DNA of 64,000 bases from Flagellimonas aquimarina (GTDB taxonomy: Bacteria > Bacteroidota > Bacteroidia > Flavobacteriales > Flavobacteriaceae). The stretch is taken from contig NZ_QGEG01000002.1 of the NCBI RefSeq assembly GCF_003149745.1, positions 310,001-374,000 on the forward strand, in the 5' to 3' direction. The notes under the pieces are model-generated. The model searched no databases. It was not told the DNA's origin and worked only from the letters and a program-made list of their open reading frames with translations. Shown here piece after piece: positions 17,021 to 25,791 of the stretch. Both the position numbers and the translations under genes were made by a program. The first letter of the stretch is position 1. Each line of letters opens with the position of its first letter.

Positions 17021-18199
17021 ATGAGACATTTTATTCTCTTTTCAACAGTATTATTTTCATCTCTGATTTTTGCACAAACCCAAACAGATTCAATCACATT
17101 AGACCCCCAAAAACAAATTAATGCGGCCCAAAGACTACTTTCGGGCAATTACGCTTCTGCTGTTACGGTTGGTGCCTATGGAGAGATGTTGTACAATCAA
17201 CCAAATGGTGAGAATGGTGAAATTGATGTGCAACGATTGGTTGTTTTGTTCGGATATCGATTTGACGACCGTACACAGTTTGTTACGGAAATTGAGTTTG
17301 AACATGTTGAAGAGGTATTTGTGGAACAAGCATTTGTAAATTACAATGCAGCTCCTAACTTCAATGTACGTGGAGGGTTAATGTTAGTGCCAATGGGCAT
17401 AATTAATGAGTTTCATGAACCTACTACTTTTAATGGTACAGAAAGGCCGGCTATAGATAACGTAATAGTGCCCACGACTTGGCGTGAACTTGGAGTTGGG
17501 GTTACCGGTAGATTCAATTCTATTTCATTGGGGTACCAAGCCTATCTTTTTAATGGATTCAAATCTGCAGAGGCAGATGGTGAAGGAGGTGTAAATGGTA
17601 TTTTAAGAGGGTCTAATGGGTTACGCAGTGGGCGTCAAAAAGGAATTAGATCTACGATAGATAGTCCAACATTTTCTACCAAACTGGATTATTATGGCAT
17701 TCGTGGCTTACGATTGGGACTATCAACTTATTTTGGAAGAACCCAAGCAGATGATGATATAGAAGAAGTTGATGGTTCAGATATTGGTATTGCCATGCTG
17801 GGGCTTGATGCTAGATATGCCTACCAAAGATTTACAGCAAGAGGACAATTTATCCACGCTTCACTTTCAGATACAGAAGTTTATAACAATGCCACCGGAA
17901 GAGATTTGGGCAGTGCCTTGCAGGGATGGTATGTTGAGGGGGCTTATAATCTGCTTCCGGCAGATAAAAGGCAAAAGCTTTTTGCTTTTACCCGCTATGA
18001 AAAATATGATACGCATGCCGACACTGATAGCATTTTGGTGGAAAACGAAGCATATGATAGAACAGATGTTACAACGGGGCTTACTTACCATATTGCTCCA
18101 GGAGTTGTTATAAAAGGGGATTATCAGTTCAGGAGCAACGCCCTTGATGGCGATGATGTTACTGACAGACTTAACTTTGGGATTGGAGTGTGGTTTTAG
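17021..18199 (+). CDS. Porin-like outer-membrane beta-barrel protein
   Basis: A 392-residue protein with a signal peptide (FSTVLFSSLIFAQ, cleavage near 19). The rest shows alternating beta-strand patterns and aromatic-rich ends, and the last residue is phenylalanine (NFGIGVWF), the usual beta-barrel assembly signal. It resembles phosphate-selective porin O/P types, notably VQRLVVLFGYRF and GGLMLVPMGIINEFHEP. Its cargo is unknown. It is the first gene of a unit with an FMN-binding protein and a membrane protein and has an operator-controlled promoter. The 80-base gap to the next gene contains a further promoter. Confidence 0.8.
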   Translation: MRHFILFSTVLFSSLIFAQTQTDSITLDPQKQINAAQRLLSGNYASAVTVGAYGEMLYNQPNGENGEIDVQRLVVLFGYRFDDRTQFVTEIEFEHVEEVFVEQAFVNYNAAPNFNVRGGLMLVPMGIINEFHEPTTFNGTERPAIDNVIVPTTWRELGVGVTGRFNSISLGYQAYLFNGFKSAEADGEGGVNGILRGSNGLRSGRQKGIRSTIDSPTFSTKLDYYGIRGLRLGLSTYFGRTQADDDIEEVDGSDIGIAMLGLDARYAYQRFTARGQFIHASLSDTEVYNNATGRDLGSALQGWYVEGAYNLLPADKRQKLFAFTRYEKYDTHADTDSILVENEAYDRTDVTTGLTYHIAPGVVIKGDYQFRSNALDGDDVTDRLNFGIGVWF

Positions 18200-18250
18200 T
18201 TCATACCTTTTTTAAAATTGTTAATACATTCTTTAGCTTATTTTTATTCA

Positions 18251-18265
18251 TAATAAGTCTAAATT
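18251..18265. promoter_or_regulatory. Operator half-site before the FMN-binding gene
   Basis: TAATAAGTCTAAATT shares AAGTCTAAAT with the other sites. The left arm is poorly conserved. It lies just upstream of a -7 element at 18268. Confidence 0.45.
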
Positions 18266-18267
18266 AA

Positions 18268-18275
18268 TATATTTG
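18268..18275 (+). promoter_or_regulatory. Candidate -7 element for the FMN-binding gene
   Basis: TATATTTG fits TAnnTTTG perfectly but ends only four bases before the ATG at 18280, so any transcript would have almost no leader. The -33 region is T-rich but has no exact TTTG. Confidence 0.4.
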
Positions 18276-18279
18276 AAGT

Positions 18280-18810
18280 ATGAAATTGGTTAAATCATAT
18301 GTCGCCATACTTACACTCATCATAATCTGTGGTTTTGGAATGACAACTGGAGTGCACAAAAGAGTTGTTAAAGAAGTGGGAAAAACATTTGAGGTGACCG
18401 ATTTTACTTTGAATCCAATTGAAGTTCAGGAAGATTTGAACGTAGAACTTCCCACTAAAATTTCCGGAGACAATTTATTTAGGGTTCATGCCGGAGAGGG
18501 GCTTTTAGGATATGTTTTTGTGGGCCAAGCCCCGAGCAAGACAGCCAAATTTGACTATTTAGTAGTATTTGATGATGAGGTGAAAGTTATTAATTCAAAG
18601 GTTTTGGTATATAGAGAGGAATATGGTGGGGAGATAGGAAGTAAACGCTGGTTAAAACAATTTCTTGGTATGACTGGGGGAGATAGGGTGGATGCTGAAA
18701 CTAACATTGATGCCATTTCAGGAGCAACAATATCGGTTCGTTCAATGACCAGGTCCATGGACAACCTTTTTCAAACCATAGGTATTCTTCAGGAAAAAGG
18801 ACAACTATAA
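18280..18810 (+). CDS. Membrane-anchored FMN-binding domain protein (RnfG/NqrC type)
   Basis: A 176-residue protein with one N-terminal hydrophobic helix (VAILTLIIICGFGMTTG, residues 8-24) and an FMN_bind domain outside the cytoplasm. The covalent flavinylation site is visible as DAISGATIS, with threonine T150 as the expected FMN attachment residue. The preceding YGGEIGSKRWLKQF block is typical of the family. ApbE must attach FMN, and no apbE is in this window. It overlaps the next gene by one base. A role in electron transfer across or outside the inner membrane is inferred. Confidence 0.88.
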   Translation: MKLVKSYVAILTLIIICGFGMTTGVHKRVVKEVGKTFEVTDFTLNPIEVQEDLNVELPTKISGDNLFRVHAGEGLLGYVFVGQAPSKTAKFDYLVVFDDEVKVINSKVLVYREEYGGEIGSKRWLKQFLGMTGGDRVDAETNIDAISGATISVRSMTRSMDNLFQTIGILQEKGQL

Positions 18811-19304
18811 TGAACTATAATGGGCTTTTGAGCACATTTCCAAGGGAAATACGCCTTTTCATTGCGGTATTTGTTGTTATACTTTCCATAGGGTTTTTTA
18901 CAGGATTGTTATTTGTAAAACAAACAGAAGCGACCACTCCAGCCGGTGTTGAAGAAAACTACCTTGGTAACGAACAGGATGCGGATGCCACAATAATGAA
19001 GTTCAAAAAAGGAGAGCGCGAAATGCTTACCATTGTGCACACTCACATTCTATCTATGTCCTTTGTCTTTTTTTTATTGGGCGCACTTGTGTGGATTACA
19101 AAACTCCCTAAAAAATGGAAACTTTTTTTAACTATTGAACCTTTCCTTTCCGTGCTGCTAACTTTTGGCGGAATATACCTAATGTGGATAGGTATTACAT
19201 GGTTTAAGTTTGTTGTTATTTTTTCAGGTATATTAATGACCCTTACCTTTACATTTTCCTCTTGCTTGGTTCTACTGCAATGTCTTAAAAAAAGTGAACA
19301 TTAA
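18810..19304 (+). CDS. Four-helix membrane protein partnered with the FMN-binding protein
   Basis: A 164-residue protein with membrane helices at about 15-36, 79-97, 105-127 and 133-156. The first loop (about 37-75) is hydrophilic and probably periplasmic. H77 and H79 in TIVHTHILSMSF sit at the membrane edge and could bind haem or metal; this is a guess. I do not recognise a named family. It starts on the last base of the FMN-binding gene's stop (TAATG), so the two are translationally coupled and probably work together. Confidence 0.75.
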   Translation: MNYNGLLSTFPREIRLFIAVFVVILSIGFFTGLLFVKQTEATTPAGVEENYLGNEQDADATIMKFKKGEREMLTIVHTHILSMSFVFFLLGALVWITKLPKKWKLFLTIEPFLSVLLTFGGIYLMWIGITWFKFVVIFSGILMTLTFTFSSCLVLLQCLKKSEH

Positions 19305-19376
19305 CAGTATAAAAAGGAAAGCCGCTGAATCCAATAACCGCTTTCAAAACCACTAAACCCTGAGAACACTTGGGGA

Positions 19377-19727
19377 TTAGTTTTCTAACAAGGTATAATC
19401 AATATCCTTTAGCTTCAAAAACTTGATTGGATTCTTCTGAATGTTCAACAAACTCTTTATTTCAGATATCTCCTGTCTATTTACAAGAATTATAAAGCAT
19501 TTGTTACCGACGGAAATGGGTATTTTTCGCTGATGCAATGATTTCTTAAAAGTTTTTTCCCAATATTCTAAATCCAATTCTGAAAGATGCGATTTAAATG
19601 ATTCTAATTCCCATTCGTAATATTCAAAGCACAAATTATTAAAAACCATTTGAAAAAGTTTGCTCTCATTACAAAAGGTCAATATCCCATTTTTGGACTG
19701 ATTCAATATTTTTGAAGAAGGGCACAT
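19377..19727 (-). CDS. DUF6686-like small protein
   Basis: A 116-residue soluble protein converging on the porin-FMN operon. The pattern of an N-terminal cysteine, QSKNGILTFCNESKLFQMVFNN, a helix with LDLEYWEKTF, then KIPISVGNKCFIILVNRQEI (each quoted in part) matches what I remember of DUF6686 proteins of Flavobacteriia. The family has no known function. Cysteines at 2 and 19 could bind a metal. Its promoter carries the same operator as the porin operon, which implies shared control. Confidence 0.65.
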   Translation of the reverse strand: MCPSSKILNQSKNGILTFCNESKLFQMVFNNLCFEYYEWELESFKSHLSELDLEYWEKTFKKSLHQRKIPISVGNKCFIILVNRQEISEIKSLLNIQKNPIKFLKLKDIDYTLLEN

Positions 19728-19745
19728 ATAGTAGAAGTTATAATG

Positions 19746-19776
19746 TAAAGATAAAATTATTTATAATAAGTCTAAA
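19746..19776 (-). promoter_or_regulatory. Promoter of the DUF6686-like gene
   Basis: On the minus strand TTTA (19773-19776), a 19-base spacer and TATCTTTA (19746-19753) give a near-consensus promoter. The operator at 19757-19779 covers the -33 element and most of the spacer. Confidence 0.5.
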
Positions 19777-19779
19777 TAA
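19757..19779. promoter_or_regulatory. Palindromic operator before the DUF6686-like gene
   Basis: A 23-base palindrome with outer arms TTATTTA and TAAATAA and core ATAATAAGTCTAAAT. It is 30 bases upstream of the minus-strand start at 19727 and about 90 bases from guaB, so it most likely serves the small gene. Confidence 0.6.
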
Positions 19780-19836
19780 AAATAATGATAAAACTATTGT
19801 CAATTTTATAACAGGAAGATTTGAATTAAAATATGG

Positions 19837-19844
19837 TATATTTG
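19837..19844 (+). promoter_or_regulatory. Candidate -7 element of guaB
   Basis: TATATTTG is an exact TAnnTTTG match 23 bases before the guaB ATG. No TTTG lies at the ideal -33 distance. Confidence 0.45.
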
Positions 19845-19867
19845 CACGCAATTAATCCGTAATTGCA

Positions 19868-21340
19868 ATGGAAGCCCACCTTAACAAAATTCTTGGCGAA
19901 GGTTTAACGTACGATGATGTACTACTTGTGCCGGGATATTCAGAAGTACTCCCAAGAGAAGTCAATATTCAGACCAAATTTACAAGAAACATAACTATTA
20001 ATGTCCCTATAGTTTCCGCTGCCATGGACACGGTTACAGAGTCGCAAATGGCCATTGCCATGGCACAAGAAGGCGGCATTGGCGTTTTGCACAAAAACAT
20101 GACCATAGAACAGCAAGCTATCAAGGTCAGGAAGGTGAAAAGGGCGGAAAGCGGAATGATAATGGATCCTGTTACACTCCCCTTAAATTCCATTGTTGGA
20201 GATGCAAAGGCTAACATGAAAGAGCACAGCATTGGTGGAATTCCTATTGTCGATTCTGATAAAAAACTAATAGGGATTGTTACCAATCGTGATCTACGTT
20301 TTGAAAAAAATGATGATAGACCTATTGCAGAAGTGATGACCACAGAAAACTTGGTTACCGTAGGTGAAGGAACTTCACTTGAGGAGGCAGAGGTCATTTT
20401 ACAGAAGAACAAGATTGAAAAACTCCCGGTGGTCAATGATGATTATGTGTTGGTTGGGTTAATCACCTTTAGGGATATCACTAAACTTACCCAAAAGCCA
20501 ATGGCCAATAAGGATCAATATGGCCGGCTAAGGGTTGCCGCGGCAATTGGTGTCACAGGAGATGCAGTGGATAGGGCAGGAGCTTTGGTCAATGCTGGAG
20601 TCGATGCCATTGTAATTGATACGGCGCACGGCCATACCAAAGGAGTTGTAAATGTGCTCAAGGAAGTTAAGAAAGCTTTCCCACAATTGGAGGTGATAGT
20701 AGGAAATATTGCCACTGGAGAAGCGGCAAAGTATTTAGTTGAAGCAGGTGCAGACGCTGTAAAAGTGGGTATTGGCCCCGGCTCTATTTGTACCACGCGA
20801 GTGGTTGCAGGAGTAGGGTTTCCCCAATTTTCTGCTGTTCTGGAGGTAGCTGCTGCCATAAAAGGAAGCGGAGTTCCGGTAATTGCAGATGGAGGAATCC
20901 GATATACAGGCGATATTCCAAAAGCCATTGCTGCCGGAGCAGATACTGTTATGCTGGGTTCATTGTTGGCAGGAACCAAAGAATCTCCAGGAGAAACGAT
21001 TATTTATGAAGGACGGAAATTTAAATCTTACCGAGGAATGGGTTCTGTTGAAGCCATGAAGGAAGGAAGTAAAGACAGGTACTTTCAAGATGTGGAGGAC
21101 GATATTAAAAAATTGGTTCCAGAAGGCATTGTAGGTCGCGTTCCATACAAAGGCGACTTGTTCGAGAGTATTCACCAATTTGTTGGAGGCTTGCGAGCCG
21201 GAATGGGCTATTGTGGTGCTGGGGACATTGAAGCCTTAAAAGAATCGGGACGCTTCGTCAAGATTACTGCTAGTGGCATCAACGAAAGTCACCCACACGA
21301 TGTTACCATCACTAAAGAAAGTCCTAATTATAGCAGATAG
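19868..21340 (+). CDS. guaB: Inosine-5'-monophosphate dehydrogenase
   Basis: A 490-residue enzyme oxidising IMP to XMP with NAD, the committed step of guanine nucleotide synthesis. Two CBS domains (about residues 95-210) are inserted into the catalytic TIM barrel. The active-site cysteine is C308 in [11 protein letters not shown], the phosphate loop is [11 protein letters not shown], and the flap [11 protein letters not shown] is intact. Length is standard. It is monocistronic by spacing. Confidence 0.97.
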   Translation: MEAHLNKILGEGLTYDDVLLVPGYSEVLPREVNIQTKFTRNITINVPIVSAAMDTVTESQMAIAMAQEGGIGVLHKNMTIEQQAIKVRKVKRAESGMIMDPVTLPLNSIVGDAKANMKEHSIGGIPIVDSDKKLIGIVTNRDLRFEKNDDRPIAEVMTTENLVTVGEGTSLEEAEVILQKNKIEKLPVVNDDYVLVGLITFRDITKLTQKPMANKDQYGRLRVAAAIGVTGDAVDRAGALVNAGVDAIVIDTAHGHTKGVVNVLKEVKKAFPQLEVIVGNIATGEAAKYLVEAGADAVKVGIGPGSICTTRVVAGVGFPQFSAVLEVAAAIKGSGVPVIADGGIRYTGDIPKAIAAGADTVMLGSLLAGTKESPGETIIYEGRKFKSYRGMGSVEAMKEGSKDRYFQDVEDDIKKLVPEGIVGRVPYKGDLFESIHQFVGGLRAGMGYCGAGDIEALKESGRFVKITASGINESHPHDVTITKESPNYSR

Positions 21341-21442
21341 TCCATAACCGGATTCTAATTCTCTTTTTATTATTTATCCAAATGGTTTGTTGGATAACTA
21401 AACCCATTTGTTATGTTTGCTATTGGAATTACATTCTAGAGC

Positions 21443-22576
21443 ATGAATTTTATAGAAAACCCTGTTTACGTATTAACAGTTTTATGCCTGATGGTAATTT
21501 TATCATTGTATGCAGCTAAAACAAAATGGGGCAAACCTATGGGTGCTGCATTATTGGTCATTGTTTTCACCGCAATTGTTGCCAATTTGAAGCTGATTCC
21601 ATCCGCTTCAAATACGATTCCACTGTATGATGCTATTTTTAGTTATTTGGCACCTATCTCCATATTTTTCTTATTACTGGGGGCAAACCTAAGATCCATT
21701 AAAATGGCTGGTGGACCCATGATAGGTTTATTTTTGATAGGTTCATTGGCCACCGTAATGGGTATTTTGGTTTCATGGTACCTGGTTTCTCCACAAAATG
21801 TATTGGGTGGTGATGGAAAAATTTTAGCAGGAATGTTAACCGGAACCTATACTGGTGGTAGTGTAAATTTTAATGCTGTTGCATTGGCATATGATTTTCA
21901 GGAGCGTGGAACACTTTATGCGGGAGCCATTGCCGTAGATAATGTAATTACAGCAATTTGGGTAATTGTCACCATAGCTTTTCCTGTGTTGCTAAGACGT
22001 TTTTTTAAGGATAAAAAAATAAGGGCGTCTTCTACTGAAAATGATAAAACCGAAAACGATATGATCAATTTACAATCAATGGGTTGGTTATTGTTTATTG
22101 GGTTGGCCGCGTTCTTGGTCTCTGAACTCATTGCTGAGGTATTTCCAAGAATACCATCTATAATTACACTTTCTACTTTCGGGATCATACTTGCGCAAAC
22201 CTCCTTTGTATCTAAACTAAAAGGTGGTCACACACTAGGGCTATATTTGGTTTATCTGTTTCTTGCCGTAATTGGTGCTTATTGTGAAATAAGTTCAGTA
22301 ATAGCGTTAAAGGAAGTTGGACTTACACTATTGCTATTTACATCAATAGCAGTTTTTATTCACGGATGTATTATTGTTCTTTTAGGAGCTTTCACCTTTA
22401 GAGATTGGGATATGATTTCAATAGCAAGTCAAGCGAACATTGGAGGTGGTACTTCTGCTATTGCACTTGCAGAGACTTTTAATAGAAAAGAGCTGATTTT
22501 ACCTGCAATATTAGTTGGGACTTTGGGTAATGCCCTTGGGACCTACTTGGGCTTTCTAGTAGTGTCGATTTTGTAA
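21443..22576 (+). CDS. DUF819 family integral membrane protein
   Basis: A 377-residue protein with about ten membrane helices. The family is recognised from the early GANLRSIKMAGGPMIGLFLIG (quoted as GANLRSI and GGPMIGLF), the GTYTGGSVNFNAVALAYDF pocket, and the final QANIGGGTSAIALAETF block. Paired glycine-rich re-entrant segments in both halves suggest an inverted-repeat transporter fold, as in sodium-coupled carriers. No substrate has been established for DUF819. It stands between guaB and a convergent thioredoxin gene. Confidence 0.85.
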   Translation: MNFIENPVYVLTVLCLMVILSLYAAKTKWGKPMGAALLVIVFTAIVANLKLIPSASNTIPLYDAIFSYLAPISIFFLLLGANLRSIKMAGGPMIGLFLIGSLATVMGILVSWYLVSPQNVLGGDGKILAGMLTGTYTGGSVNFNAVALAYDFQERGTLYAGAIAVDNVITAIWVIVTIAFPVLLRRFFKDKKIRASSTENDKTENDMINLQSMGWLLFIGLAAFLVSELIAEVFPRIPSIITLSTFGIILAQTSFVSKLKGGHTLGLYLVYLFLAVIGAYCEISSVIALKEVGLTLLLFTSIAVFIHGCIIVLLGAFTFRDWDMISIASQANIGGGTSAIALAETFNRKELILPAILVGTLGNALGTYLGFLVVSIL

Positions 22577-22588
22577 ATAAAGGCCAAT

Positions 22589-23119
22589 CTATTTTCCTAG
22601 ACCAGCATAGGTGTTCCAATCTTTATCCTTGTAGATATTGTCACCAAAATAACGAGCAATCTGTAAAAAAGGTTTTACTTTCTGATATCCAGGAACAGGA
22701 GATAGCATATTTAATTTTTCATCTAGAAATACAACTGTAGGGTAACTCATTTTCCCCTGTAACAAAGCAGCAGCAAATTCATGATATCCTCTTCGACCAG
22801 AAGCCACAAAGTTGAATGTTTTACCTTGAAAATCAATGGGGTCTTTACCTTCGGCATCTAATTTGACCATATAGAAATTGTCTTGCATGTAGGCAGCTAC
22901 CTCATCATTTTGAAAGGTGTCTTTATCCATTTTTTTACACCAGCCACACCAGTCTGTATAAACATCAATAAACATTTTTTTTGGCTCCGCATCGGTCTGT
23001 GACAATTCAACCGCTTCGTCCCAACTTAACCATTCCACATTTTGGGCTTGGGTTTGAAATCCAACCAAAAGAAAAAGAAGTAAACTTATTTTAGTAATGT
23101 AGGTAAAAACTGAGCGCAT
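22589..23119 (-). CDS. Secreted thioredoxin-fold protein
   Basis: A 176-residue periplasmic protein with a signal peptide (ISLLLFLLVGFQTQA, cleavage near 26). The thioredoxin active site is C58-G-W-C61 in YTDWCGWCKKMDKDTF, a form typical of DUF255/thioredoxin_7 proteins. The cis-proline region is KMSYPTVVFLDE near residue 122. It probably reduces or isomerises disulfides of exported proteins. It converges on the DUF819 gene, with 12 bases between the stops. Confidence 0.88.
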   Translation of the reverse strand: MRSVFTYITKISLLLFLLVGFQTQAQNVEWLSWDEAVELSQTDAEPKKMFIDVYTDWCGWCKKMDKDTFQNDEVAAYMQDNFYMVKLDAEGKDPIDFQGKTFNFVASGRRGYHEFAAALLQGKMSYPTVVFLDEKLNMLSPVPGYQKVKPFLQIARYFGDNIYKDKDWNTYAGLGK

Positions 23120-23188
23120 CGTTCTTTATTTTGAGGGTTTAGTCTTACGACTATTACAAAACTAACGAAAATTGTGCCAAAATAGTAT

Positions 23189-23602
23189 TTAACCGAATAC
23201 CTCTAAAATAAGTATTAAAGCTCCTAAAAGAAGGCATAAAGGTGAATAGTATCGAGTGTCAAGAGCAGAAAACTTACTATTCTTGGCAGATTTGAAAAAA
23301 CCAACGTATTTAAAATCCCCCAAAGCACGCACAATAAACAAAAGACCAATACCTGCTGAAGTATAGTTTAACCAGCCAGATTCAATATAAACAGTTACTT
23401 TGTTTATGAACACAAAAGCAAAGAAAAGTAATGCGATACCTACTAATACGGCTCCAAATTTCCCCGGAGACTTTACTTTATTGCTTTTTAAGTTAGTGGG
23501 AAGTACGGTAGAGGGATCCTTAATGCCAAATAAGGCCCAGTAAAAATGAAGACCAGCCAGAAAGATTAAAGTAATGGATATGAATATAGCAATAACCCCC
23601 AT
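23189..23602 (-). CDS. DUF3995 family membrane protein
   Basis: A 137-residue protein with four predicted membrane helices (about 2-24, 48-68, 75-92, 116-135). The opening HFYWALFG and the LGDFKYVGFF turn before a short hydrophilic loop match DUF3995, a family of unknown function. It follows lysA with one base between the genes, so the two are probably translated from one message. Confidence 0.75.
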   Translation of the reverse strand: MGVIAIFISITLIFLAGLHFYWALFGIKDPSTVLPTNLKSNKVKSPGKFGAVLVGIALLFFAFVFINKVTVYIESGWLNYTSAGIGLLFIVRALGDFKYVGFFKSAKNSKFSALDTRYYSPLCLLLGALILILEVFG

Positions 23603-23603
23603 G

Positions 23604-24842
23604 CTATTTGGCGGCTATTTTTTCTGGAGATTCAAATAGTTCTTTTACATCTACTTGATTTCTAAGAATGTCATCAAAAGTCTCTCGTTCTCGTATTAAA
23701 TGGGCTTTTCCATTATGCCAAAGCACTTCAGGAGGTCTAAATCTGGAGTTATAATTACTGGCCATTGTAAAACAATAGGCACCGGCATTTTTAAAACATA
23801 AAACATCACCTTCAGAGATTTCACTAATCCTTCGGTTGCTTCCAAATGTGTCCGTTTCACATATATAGCCAACAACAGAGTAATAGCGCTCTCTTCCCTT
23901 TGGGTTGGAAATGTTACTTATTTGATGTGATGCTCCGTATAACATAGGCCTAATTAGGTGGTTGAACCCTGAATCTACACTGGCAAAAACAGTAGAAGTT
24001 GTTTGCTTTACCACATTTACTTTGGCCAAAAAGTAGCCTGCCTCACTCACTAAAAACTTCCCCGGTTCAAAAGCTAAGGTAAGTTCTTTTCCATACTCTG
24101 TGCAGAATTCGTTGAATCTTGTTGTTAATTTTTTTCCCAATTCTTCAATGTTGGTTTCAATGTCTCCAGCTTTGTATGGAACTTTAAAACCACTTCCAAA
24201 GTCTATGAAATCCAAATCTTTGAAATTTTTGGCTGTTTCAAATAAAATCTCAGATGCATAAAGAAAGACGTCAATGTCCAAAATATCACTCCCAGTATGC
24301 ATATGAATTCCATTGATGTTCATTTGGGTCAAATCCACAATACGCAACAAATGTGGAATCTGATGAATGCTGATACCAAATTTTGAATCTATATGACCTA
24401 CAGAGATGTTAGAGTTGCCCCCTGCCATTACATGGGGGTTAATGCGTATGCACACCGGAACATCTGGATGCTTGCTGCCAAACTGTTCCAATACAGATAA
24501 ATTATCAATATTAATTTGAACACCAAGAGCAGAGGCCTCTTCAATTTCCTCTAGAGAAACTCCATTTGGCGTATAAATAATGGATTCTGGCTTAAACCCC
24601 GCCATAAGTCCCAATTTTACTTCTTGAATGGAAACGGTATCTAAACCACTTCCCAAATGTTCCATTAGACGAAGGATCGATATATTGGAAAGAGCTTTAG
24701 CCGCATAGTTTAGACGTAGATTGCTAACCCCTTTGAAAGCATTGGTTAAGCGTTTAAATTGAGAAGAAATTTTTTCAGCATCGTATACGTATAGGGGGGC
24801 ACCAAATTGCTCTGCAATTTTCAATAGATTTAAGGAATTCAT
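23604..24842 (-). CDS. lysA: Diaminopimelate decarboxylase
   Basis: A 412-residue PLP enzyme converting meso-diaminopimelate to lysine. The N-terminal alanine-racemase-type barrel carries the PLP lysine K49 in NYAAKALSN; FGSGFKVPY and EPGKFLVSEAG are cofactor and substrate motifs. The C-terminal sheet domain has the CETDTF motif, which supplies the partner active-site cysteine. Together with dapD further along it shows a diaminopimelate lysine route. It is divergent from the Lon-N-domain gene. Confidence 0.95.
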   Translation of the reverse strand: MNSLNLLKIAEQFGAPLYVYDAEKISSQFKRLTNAFKGVSNLRLNYAAKALSNISILRLMEHLGSGLDTVSIQEVKLGLMAGFKPESIIYTPNGVSLEEIEEASALGVQINIDNLSVLEQFGSKHPDVPVCIRINPHVMAGGNSNISVGHIDSKFGISIHQIPHLLRIVDLTQMNINGIHMHTGSDILDIDVFLYASEILFETAKNFKDLDFIDFGSGFKVPYKAGDIETNIEELGKKLTTRFNEFCTEYGKELTLAFEPGKFLVSEAGYFLAKVNVVKQTTSTVFASVDSGFNHLIRPMLYGASHQISNISNPKGRERYYSVVGYICETDTFGSNRRISEISEGDVLCFKNAGAYCFTMASNYNSRFRPPEVLWHNGKAHLIRERETFDDILRNQVDVKELFESPEKIAAK

Positions 24843-25004
24843 ATGCTATAAGTCTTTTGAACAAAACTAAACGTTGCCATCTAGTTCTACAAGAATATCA
24901 GGTCAATTAATATAAATATAACAATTTGTTTTAAAAATAACAATCAATCAAATATTTCTACTTGTTCCTTTAAACTTGACATTGTACATTTAACACAAAT
25001 TACA

Positions 25005-25646
25005 ATGATGAGATTACCCCTATTGCCATTGCAATCTGTTTTCTTTCCAGGAGAAACCGTACCACTGCATATTTTTGAAGAACGCTACAAGCAATTGATC
25101 AATGATTGTAGACAAGAGGCTGTAACATTTGGTATCCCCGTTTTTATTAACAATACTTTGTCTTTTGGTGTTGAAGTACAATTGGTTGAGGTTGTAACAA
25201 CATATGAAAGTGGGGAAATGGATGTAGTTTGTGTAGCTAGACAAGTGTTTAGAATTCTGTCTTTTGAGAATCAGATGGAAGGGAAGCTTTATGCTGGAGG
25301 TGATGTGGAATTTTTGGATATTGAAAATGAAGCTGACGAAGAATTGAGAAAAGAAGTTCTGTTAAAGGTTGAACAATTATATAATCTGATGGATGTACCT
25401 TTCACAAAGATCTCTCCCAAGCATTTTAATAGCTATTCACTTGCACATAAAATGGGACTCTCTTTTGAACAGGAATATGAACTTCTTCAAATTTCGAATG
25501 AGACAGATCGGTTGTTGTTTATTAAAAAGCACCTAGAAACCACTACTACAGTGCTGGGAGAAGTTAATCGCACAAAAGGAATTATTGAAATGAACGGGCA
25601 TTTTAAAAATTTTGATCCTCTGGATTTTAAAAATTTCACGGTCTAG
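25005..25646 (+). CDS. Stand-alone Lon substrate-binding (LonN) domain protein
   Basis: A 213-residue protein with only the N-terminal LON domain and no ATPase or protease part. The opening LPLLPLQSVFFPGETVPLHI (quoted within limits) and FEERYKQLINDC are diagnostic. Similar proteins may bind substrates for Lon or act alone; no role is proven. Two adjacent ATG codons (25005 and 25008) are possible starts. It is divergent from lysA. Confidence 0.9.
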   Translation: MMRLPLLPLQSVFFPGETVPLHIFEERYKQLINDCRQEAVTFGIPVFINNTLSFGVEVQLVEVVTTYESGEMDVVCVARQVFRILSFENQMEGKLYAGGDVEFLDIENEADEELRKEVLLKVEQLYNLMDVPFTKISPKHFNSYSLAHKMGLSFEQEYELLQISNETDRLLFIKKHLETTTTVLGEVNRTKGIIEMNGHFKNFDPLDFKNFTV

Positions 25647-25758
25647 TTTATTGTCGTTTTTTTGCAAAATGGGGAGTGGCTTTTTTGGATAATACTATTA
25701 AAATAGAGCACATTTCCAATTATTCTTTCTTCACCTTCTATTTGTCAATGTCGTTTTC

Positions 25759-25766
25759 TATTTTTG
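25759..25766 (+). promoter_or_regulatory. Candidate -7 element of sucC
   Basis: TATTTTTG fits TAnnTTTG, 25 bases before the sucC ATG. The -33 part is unclear. Confidence 0.35.
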
Positions 25767-25791
25767 TCGGCAAATAAAAGTTAGTTCACAG

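Noticed and set aside
18244..18268. A full palindromic operator before the FMN-binding gene
   Set aside because: Only the right arm matches; the left arm has too many mismatches, so it is listed as a half-site.
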